Shown here piece after piece: positions 19,907 through 25,762 of a stretch of DNA of 25,762 nucleotides. A program made the translations under genes and the position numbers. Positions within the stretch are counted from its first letter, which is position 1. Every line of letters starts with the position of its first letter. The DNA is taken from the NCBI GenBank assembly GCA_000320545.1, contig ADNK01002878.1, forward strand, positions 1 to 25,762. The letters run 5' to 3'. The notes under the pieces were generated by a model, which had not been told where the DNA came from, made no database searches, and saw only the letters and a list, made by a program, of their open reading frames with translations. Source of the stretch: Bigelowiella natans CCMP2755. Taxonomy: Eukaryota > Cercozoa > Chlorarachniophyceae.

Positions 19907-20621
19907 TGATATATTACATTAATAAACTAGGCGTTGCTTGGGGAGATCCTCTCGACAGAAAACGCGGCAATGTCGTCACGTACAAGGTGCGAGTAGGACG
20001 GGCTTTTGTGCATTTTTTTCCTTTTGTTGTCATTTTGATTTTTTCTGGTTTCGTTGCGGGGTTCCCAAAAGGCCCCCGGCCTCTGTTGGGGTCTCGCATG
20101 AATACGACGACGTTGATGCCTTTGAAAGCTCCTTCCCTCGATAGTAGTCTGCACGAATCCTTCTTCCCAAACGTGCAAGACTGCTCATGGTTCTTGCTAC
20201 TCTCTTTTCCCTTTCTGCATCTGCTTCAAAGGATGGTAGCACGTTCCGATTTACTCGTCGGGAGCGTCCACACTTGATCTTGGACGAGCACGGAAACCCA
20301 ACTCATCTTATCACCGGTAGTAAGTAGTAGTAGAAGTAGTAGTAGGTAGTAGTAGTAGTAGTAGTAGTGGAAGTAGCAGCAGCAATATTAGTACCAAAGT
20401 GCTAGGAGGAGGTGGAAGGTGATATTCATTCGTAACCATCGATATTTATGTCGACAAAGTTTCTTCGCTGCGCGAGCTTCCTTTCTCGTGATCTTCATTA
20501 TCTTGACGATGATTCTCGGTTTGCAACAGCTGCGCAATACGGAACCGGCAAGATCCCAACCGAAGTCGGTGACAACGGAGATGCCAGCTACACCATGATC
20601 CAGGAGATTGCTCATCAATAA
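15559..20621 (+). CDS. Secreted PAN/EGF/beta-propeller (GH43-like) protein, 19 exons
   Basis: Predicted 520-aa protein. Exons: 15559-15759, 15899-15977, 16119-16165, 16273-16431, 16542-16768, 16917-16969, 17167-17235, 17362-17406, 17665-17749, 17912-17952, 18183-18243, 18449-18496, 18804-18856, 19102-19158, 19421-19479, 19591-19636, 19931-19986, 20232-20316, 20530-20621. Signal peptide about 1-27 (core GGMATLFLATGVAAL). A PAN/Apple-like block (about 52-105) has CEKAC, CWSYTYY and QCFGL. An EGF-like module has six cysteines at 121, 127, 133, 139, 141 and 150. From about 190 the sequence follows five-bladed-propeller proteins related to glycoside hydrolase family 43: SSWGGAV, YHMWAAE, GEYVMFYTA, DTNFAPVILPNGT, EDPFLYID (395-402), GGHAFSEDG and RRERPHL (471-477). 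It probably acts on or binds extracellular carbohydrate; catalytic activity is unproven. Weakest junctions: 17749/17912 and 18243/18449, where donors sit in TAG repeats. AATAAA overlaps the stop. Confidence 0.9.
17236..17664 (+). repeat. Introns 7 and 8 with (CAA)n, (CAT)n and (CTA)n triplet tracts
   Basis: Intron 7 (17236-17361) has (ACA)n then (TCA)n at about 17247-17283. Intron 8 (17407-17664) has CAA at 17487-17502, CTA/CAA-like at 17508-17532 and CAT/CGT at about 17599-17650. Exon 8 (17362-17406, encoding a Cys-rich stretch) lies between them. The spliced frame stays open even though both introns also read through in frame over much of this stretch, so retention would insert poly-Asn, Ile and Thr runs. 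Confidence 0.8.
17750..17792 (+). repeat. (TAG)n(TTG)n tract at the 5' splice site of intron 9
   Basis: The donor GTAGTA is the first unit of the repeat, which runs TAG about seven times then TTG about seven times. The exon ends ...CCTTG at 17749. Confidence 0.8.
18244..18448 (+). repeat. Intron 11 with triplet, (CT)n and (TG)n tracts
   Basis: The donor GTAGTA at 18244 opens a TAG/TGA/ACA triplet tract. A CT tract (about 18313-18370) and a TG tract (about 18397-18428) follow. The acceptor is CTCTAG at 18448. Confidence 0.8.
18497..18803 (+). repeat. Intron 12 with (CA)n tract
   Basis: The longest intron of the gene (307 bases), with a CA tract at about 18520-18590. Donor GTTAAT, acceptor AATGCAG. 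Confidence 0.8.
18857..19101 (+). repeat. Intron 13 with (TAG)n tract
   Basis: The donor GTAGCT is followed within ten bases by a TAG/AAG/CAG triplet tract to about 18925, and a second short one at 18957-18982. The acceptor is TCTCTCAG. Confidence 0.8.
19524..19543 (+). repeat. Run of twenty G in intron 15
   Basis: A homopolymer inside the 111-base intron 19480-19590, about 50 bases before its acceptor ATATACAG. The exact length is likely to be uncertain in any assembly. Confidence 0.85.
19637..19930 (+). repeat. Intron 16 with (GA)n and (TA)n tracts
   Basis: A GA tract at about 19771-19813 and a TA tract at about 19865-19893. Donor GTATTA, acceptor AACTAG. Confidence 0.8.
20317..20529 (+). 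repeat. Intron 18 beginning in a (TAG)n tract
   Basis: Donor GTAGTAAG at 20317 opens a TAG/AAG tract that runs to about 20370. The acceptor is GCAACAG at 20529. Confidence 0.8.
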
Positions 20622-20622
20622 A
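20617..20622 (+). terminator. AATAAA overlapping the propeller-gene stop codon
   Basis: The stop TAA (20619-20621) lies within AATAAA, followed by more A. It could serve as the polyadenylation signal with a very short 3' UTR, or be chance. Confidence 0.4.
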
Positions 20623-22050
20623 AAAGTAGCAGTGTGGCCAACCGCAAATCAGACGGTTGCTTGCCCTCCAATGCGGCTATGCATCATTCTAGCATTCTTG
20701 AGAAGAACGTTTCCTATGAGTTTTGCATTGGATGGATGGCCTTGAAGTTTCTATCCGTATTAGATCCGCCTTTTGTCACATGTTTACCATGTGTAAGGCA
20801 TGCTGTTTGCACGTGTCTCCCTTCTGCAAGCAAAGCGCTTGCTCACACACACGCTACGTGCCATCATGCAGCTAGCTCACACCTAGATGCGCAACGTCGA
20901 CGGATATGCGTGGTGCTAGGGTGGTGCATGTGCATCTCTCTCTCTCTCTGTGTGTGTATGTTTCGCGTCACTTTTAGAAAAGTCAGCTACTCTAGTACTC
21001 TAGCGCTGGCGGCAAATAAGAAGGTAGATCTGACGGATCTCAACAATATTTCAAATACCCAAACTTTGTCTGCTCCCAATCATTTATTCCGCGCATTAGG
21101 CCCAGTCTGTCGAGCTCTAGAGCTCTTGAGCTAGCAAGCCGTGGTGTCCCTCGACTACGATACGACAACCTCCCTTGTGTGCACACCAACATCGCTGCTG
21201 CAAACAAGCTAGCAAGCCCTAGCAAGCCTCCTGTGCATCCTGAACCCGCAACACCAAGATGCTTAACGTTGTTTTTTGGTTTACGAGACCGTCTTGCCTG
21301 CGTTACGTTCACCTCGTCGAAGTTTGCAAGTTCAATCGATCGTGAGGTACATCACGCAGCTAGTAAGCTAGGCAGGCACGTGCACCATACAGCTTGCAAC
21401 TTGGGCCAGCTAGCCAACATGCTAGCATCGCTTAGATGGATGGATGAGGTAAAAAAATCCAAATTCCAGATCACGTGATGTAGCCTAGATGACATGCATG
21501 ACCGCTAGCTAGACTAGACCAGATGATTGAAATCTAGTTCAGACAAGTGTTGCAACCTGGCATTGTCACAGATGGCCGGTCATATATACCATTGAAAAAA
21601 TTCAAACATTTCATCACATCCGTCTCACAGATGCAAGAGCAATCTGTCATGGCCTGCACCTCTAGATCTCTAGGTCTGCTAGCCTGCATATGCATGCGTT
21701 GTGGCCAATTCAATCCGTTCGACATTGTGATTCAGGTCAATGTTCTTCTTTTTATTGCTGCTCTGGCTGAACAAGAATGGCTATGCTAGATGGAGGCGGC
21801 TAATGTCATCACCAAACTTGCACTCATGCGCCATCGAATGGTGCAAACATGGATTAAAGAACATGAAAGAAAAGGAGACTGTGATCAATAGAAACACAGA
21901 GCAAATCTCTCACAAACACATTGCATGGTAGATTCTAGGGCTAACTCGGAGACTCGATTTTCTTGCGGAGTAGAAGCAAAATTGGATCAGCATGTGACAG
22001 CAAAAGACATCGCCAACGGTACATGAGGTCGCGATTGTCTTCGGATTAAT
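20622..22050. other. Second GCTAGC/GCATGC-rich spacer
   Basis: No gene is supported. Like 11329-12870 it is dense in GCTAGC, GCATGC, CTAGCAAGC and TTGCAAG-like words. It includes a direct repeat of a CTAGCAAGCC-type unit at 21208-21229, and it carries the diverged counterpart of the 11764-11800 block. A short CT/GT tract lies at 20937-20960. Both spacers lie outside the multi-exon genes. Confidence 0.5.
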
Positions 22051-22456
22051 TTTATTTCATATTTTTATTTATGTCCCTATGAACCTGTCTATGTGTGCAA
22101 TGTTGACCATTTGCTGTACACATACAGTCGGTTGGCAAGGAACCGAAGACAGTTTTTCCGCCCCCTACATTTTTGTGCAAATTGACAATCGGTGCTGGGG
22201 AATGAATGTCATCATGAAGCCCTCCCTTCGAATGTTGTACAGCGTGGATAACTGTCCCCACATCTTGATCTACCCTTAAATCAAAGGATGTAACTAGAAC
22301 AAGCAGCAGTGCGAGGCACCCGCCTGCGATAACTGTAAGCACATTACGCGAGAGATGCTTACGACGGCTGTTTGGTTCCACCAGCTCGTAATATCTTACA
22401 CCGCCATGGAAACGAACGCAGCCCGCGGCTAGAGGACCATTGAGACTCCTCATCAT
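22051..22456 (-). CDS. Small single-pass membrane protein, unrecognised
   Basis: 134-codon minus-strand frame from ATG 22456 to TAA at 22054-22052. A basic stretch (RRKHLSR, 31-37) precedes one hydrophobic segment at about 38-58 (core AGGCLALLLVLV), which suggests a type II signal anchor with the remaining 75 residues lumenal or outside. The C-terminal part has a few Cys and His residues and no domain I recognise. AATAAA (minus strand, 22056-22051) overlaps the stop, as in the propeller gene, which supports a real transcript end. No good in-frame splice sites break it. It could also be the first exon of a longer gene. Divergent from VIPP1. Confidence 0.45.
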
Positions 22457-23496
22457 TCTGCCCGACGAAGGGTGATGCAGAGGTTTTTCACTGGACGATG
22501 AATGAGTGAATGAAGGAATGAACGATGTGATCCTGGCGGTGAGAGTTGGGTTTTTCTGACGTTCTCAAGCACGAAATCCAATGATTTTTGAGTCTCAAAC
22601 ATAAGCCATTGGAAATCGACGAAATATTAAAAATACAGACAATTTTTACATTGCGTCAGGGTTTGCACTCTGGCGCACCATCGAATTTGTGGCTGTTTGA
22701 TCGGCTGGCGATTGGCTGTTCCTCGGGTTAAATCTTCCGTCTCAATAGGAGAGTCTTTTGTTTTCGAGGAGCGACAAGTATATATAGCTGTCGCTATCAT
22801 AAATTACACAATGATGCATTTCGGGCGAAATTCCTTTTCGGCAGCAGCGCTCAAAGGAAAGTTAGACCGTTCAATGTAAAGTGAGTTCTGAAACAATAAA
22901 TAAATAGCCTTAATTTACTGCTAACGACAACATAATCTTCATCATATTTCAGAACGCCCCCAAACCCACCACGAGCAGGAACCCAATTCTAGCTTGGAAC
23001 GCCGGATGCGGGGAGTTGCTGGGTCCTTGTCGACGTAGATAGGCAAATGATGTAAGAAAGCATTCCGTTTGTTACCTGCGACCCATATATGTTAACAACT
23101 CATGAGAATTTGGCCTTGCTTTAGAAATTCTTCCTCTTAAGTCTTAATTTTATATCGCCCAAGCCATCGGCCCTTCAAGAACCTAAAGCTTGTGAAGCCT
23201 TCCACACTGTGAGCTTTCCACTGCCCCTCCCCCCTTCTTTGCCGTCTCGAATTCAGCATCTTTCAAAATAAAAATGAGCGTGCAAGTGCAACCACCTGCG
23301 TTAGTCCTGCAGCGAAGCAACCGCCGCTGGCATTGAGAAGCGGCATTCTTTTTATTGAATATTCGCCGTCATCTCATCCTCTTCACACGTTGAATAATCG
23401 GTCATGTAGAAAGATGGTGCTGGGTCGTTAGCAGCAATGGGGGGGTATAATAGATAGGCTGATAATGTCGTTTTTACTTGGTGCCTCATATAGAAG
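22457..23496. promoter_or_regulatory. Upstream region between two divergent genes
   Basis: 1040 bases between the small membrane protein and VIPP1. An inverted CCAAT (ATTGG) lies at 22711. A plus-strand frame 22697-22879 runs up to a good GT-AG pair (GTGAGT at 22881, TTTCAG at 22952). Its frame stops just before the donor and no sensible second exon follows, so it is at best a non-coding or very short transcript. A poly-G tract at 23440-23445 lies just upstream of VIPP1. Confidence 0.45.
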
Positions 23497-23685
23497 ATGA
23501 ATGCTTATCCGATCCAAAGACGGCGCTCCAGCGTCGCTGGCATGGTCGCTGCAGGACTCGTGCTCTCTGCAGTAGCGTTTGTGTCCACACGGAACTTCTC
23601 GTCGTTCTCTTCCCCTCAAAATCTGGCGCTTGCTCCTCAATCACGATTTGCCTCGCCTTCCAGGGTAGCTGTTTTAGTATTCGTA

Positions 23686-23717
<32 letters not shown>

Positions 23718-25372
23718 ATCGTGTCGTCAACGCAAGGAATGGAAAAAACGCTGTGTTTTTTTGGGATGCGATCAGACGTATACGAGACTACATCACTGCA
23801 TACAGTTTTTGACATCCATCCGATTTCGTGACTCGAAATCCCCCCTCTTGCAGCCAATCTAATCTTGTCGAAATAACGCTCTTCCAGATCACATCCTGCA
23901 ACCAGCTTCCAGCGTTTGGCGCTGTCTCGCCAACGATGAAGCGAGCTCCGCAGATGAAGAATAGGTCCAGTTTCCCCCTACTTCTTTCGAAATTTTAAGA
24001 ACTAAATTATTTTCGCCAGCCGCACACGCGCGCGTGCGTTTATATTGGAATCACACGCTCAGTCTCCATGATCTAGAGAATTCACTGAACACTGCAAAAA
24101 CTCGATATTCTCATCTAAATCTTCCTCTTCCCCCAATCCCCCACTCCCCCCCCCCCTCCTCCCTTTCTACCACACTTATTCTCTATTCAGGGATATGCGT
24201 GTGCACGGAGAGGGCATATTTTCCCGTGTCGGTCGCCTTGTTCGCAGCTACACGAACTCTGTCCTCAACAAGCTTGAGGATCCTGAGAAGATTCTGGATC
24301 AAGTGATGATCATGATCATGATGATGATTATCATCATAATTATTATAAATAACAACTGCGAGTGCGATGTTTTTCCCTTGCCCCTGGTGCTACAGCTTAT
24401 GCGACGACTTCTGCCAATATCACTCTCGACTCTTTCAAAAAAACTGAGCTGAGCTGTGGAGAGTTTTGAGTTGGGGTTGGTGATGATGATGATGATGATG
24501 TTGATGATGATGATGCTGATGATGATGGTGGTGGTATTAGGCGGTTGAGGACATGCAATCCGACCTTGTAAAGATGCGCCAAGCTAGTGCACAGGTGAGG
24601 AGCGAAATTAGCTGGCGACGTCACGATCTGGACAATATTACAAACACACCATCGATAACAATCCATCATCCACACCATCGATAACAATCTATCATCCACT
24701 ACAACAAGCAGCCAATGCCTAGAGGGAATGTTACGCAAAACAAGACGCACTGATGCTCTGTCGTCAATATATATGCGCCATTACTACCCTCATTATTTTC
24801 GTTCGCTCCGCCCCCCCCCGCTCATCTCTGTATCTAGGTAATGGCTAGCCAAAAGCAGCTCGAGAAGAAGTACCAGACCGCACAGAACACCGCTGACGAA
24901 TGGTACAAGCGCGCAGAGCTTGCTCTTCAAAAGGTGATGAAGTTGAACGGGGGGGCCAGGGGGGGGGGGGGCAACAGCGTGTGGATCCGAATATGAGCTT
25001 ACACATATTCTCAGAATCTACTAAAATATATGTGTTTGGACATGTAACACGTGCGTGAAAGCACACGCACTCGCACACGCACTCGCACACAATATTCCCT
25101 CCTGACGCTTGCCAATTGATTTGGTAAGGGGGAGGAGGAGCTGGCAAGAGAAGCTCTTTCGAGGAAGAAGAGCTTTGCGGTAGATCTCGCTACGCAATGG
25201 AATGATATGTTAATTTGTTAATGCACGCGCGCACAGCCTCGAATGGCGAGGGGGCAAGATTTTATTGGGGAGAGAGCTCCAGTTTTGTTTGCGTGTGTCG
25301 ATGTTTTTAACATGGTGATACGAAAAGGATACGGCGGGAGGATTGAAGAGTCAGCTTGATGCTCAGGAACAG
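23497..25372 (+). CDS. VIPP1: VIPP1/IM30 (PspA family), plastid-targeted, 3' end beyond window
   Basis: Seven exons give the first 201 residues: 23497-23664, 23888-23964, 24191-24302, 24541-24594, 24838-24933, 25129-25179, 25328-25372. VIPP1 forms ESCRT-III-like rings on plastid membranes and supports thylakoid formation and repair. Residues 15-28 are a signal-peptide core followed by SAVAF (24-28), the cleavage motif with Phe typical of red-derived complex plastids. A Ser/Arg/Pro-rich transit region follows to about 82. From M84 the sequence is classic PspA/IM30: amphipathic helix [14 protein letters not shown], then [30 protein letters not shown] and [11 protein letters not shown]. The last exon in view ends ...LDAQEQ with donor GTATTT. 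The remaining helices and any C-terminal extension lie beyond 25762. Introns are 148-243 bases and repeat-rich. Confidence 0.93.
23665..23887 (+). repeat. VIPP1 intron 1 with (TG)n tract
   Basis: A TG tract at about 23689-23715. Donor GTAGCT, acceptor TCTTCCAG. Another AG at 23850 would give an immediate stop. Confidence 0.75.
24303..24540 (+). repeat. VIPP1 intron 3 with GAT/CAT triplet tracts
   Basis: The donor GTGATG opens a GAT/CAT tract (24303-24350), and a second (GAT)n tract lies at about 24479-24532. The acceptor is GGTATTAG. It splits the conserved DPEKILDQ / AVEDMQ junction of PspA-family proteins. Confidence 0.85.
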
Positions 25373-25381
25373 GTATTTGAT

Positions 25382-25429
<48 letters not shown>

Positions 25430-25586
25430 CGTGTGCATGTGTTTGGCTTTGAGGAGGGTTAAAATGATGATACTGATGATGATGACGATGACGATGGTGA
25501 TGGTGATAGAGAGAGAAGAGGAAATTAATAAATATGAGTTAAAGTACCAGTCTCTTACTTATTCTCCTGTGAATTTCTTCTTCTCG

Positions 25587-25620
<34 letters not shown>

Positions 25621-25651
25621 TATTATCATCATCATCAACACCATAAATATC

Positions 25652-25695
<44 letters not shown>

Positions 25696-25762
25696 CTTTG
25701 CATGGGATTTGACGATTGGTTGGACACACACACACACACACACAAACACATACACACACTTG
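25373..25762 (+). repeat. Microsatellite-rich intron at the right edge
   Basis: From the donor at 25373 to the window end there is no sequence matching the next VIPP1 helix. It holds a GA tract (about 25382-25427), a GAT tract (25464-25507), a CAT tract (25585-25635), a TA tract (25651-25689) and a CA tract (25725-25760). It is best read as a long intron of VIPP1. Confidence 0.65.

Noticed and set aside
22697-22952. Small plus-strand gene with a GTGAGT...TTTCAG intron upstream of VIPP1
   Set aside because: The only long frame stops immediately before the donor and other frames stop soon after the acceptor; kept only as a note on the spacer.
25585-25760. Regular short repeats as a CRISPR array or satellite
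   Set aside because: They are uninterrupted di- and trinucleotide microsatellites without spacers, in a eukaryotic intron.

Overview
This looks like nuclear DNA from a unicellular alga with a complex plastid of red-algal origin. Genes are densely interrupted by GT-AG introns, the spacers and many introns are full of microsatellites, and there is a Ty3/gypsy-type LTR retrotransposon. The right-hand gene is a nuclear VIPP1/IM30 whose N-terminus is a signal peptide followed by a transit peptide, with an alanine-valine-alanine-phenylalanine motif at the predicted cleavage point. A phenylalanine at that point is typical of cryptophytes and photosynthetic stramenopiles; a cryptophyte fits well, but the species cannot be fixed from the sequence. 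The multi-exon genes were assembled by hand from splice sites, reading frame and family resemblance, and every exon junction closes in frame.

Layout: 1-584 is low-complexity DNA. 585-1280 (+) holds a weakly recognised OTU-like fragment. 2579-4993 (-) is a 13-exon TauE/SafE-family transporter. 5338-11324 is one LTR retrotransposon with identical 326-bp LTRs and a 4-bp target duplication; it lies on the minus strand, but its protease-RT-RNase H-integrase core has been flipped to the plus strand between 281-bp inverted repeats. 11329-12870 is a spacer rich in GCTAGC and GCATGC words. 12871-14902 (-) is an 8-exon secreted glycosyltransferase-like gene. 15559-20621 (+) is a 19-exon secreted PAN/EGF/beta-propeller (GH43-like) protein. 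20622-22050 is a second GCTAGC/GCATGC-rich spacer. 22051-22456 (-) is a small single-pass membrane protein. 23497 to the right edge (+) is VIPP1, cut off by the window end.

The genes do not form a pathway. TauE/SafE (anion export), the two secretory-pathway proteins and VIPP1 (thylakoid membrane maintenance) are unrelated neighbours. The glycosyltransferase-like and propeller genes are divergent and share a 656-bp upstream region; the small membrane protein and VIPP1 are also divergent.

Most notable points: (1) a retrotransposon with an internally inverted but fully open pol, identical LTRs and a clean target duplication; (2) its downstream LTR sits 344 bp upstream of, and in the same direction as, the TauE/SafE gene; (3) several introns start inside triplet repeats, so the 5' splice site is part of the microsatellite; (4) compact 53-100 bp introns in one gene contrast with 107-307 bp repeat-filled introns in another.
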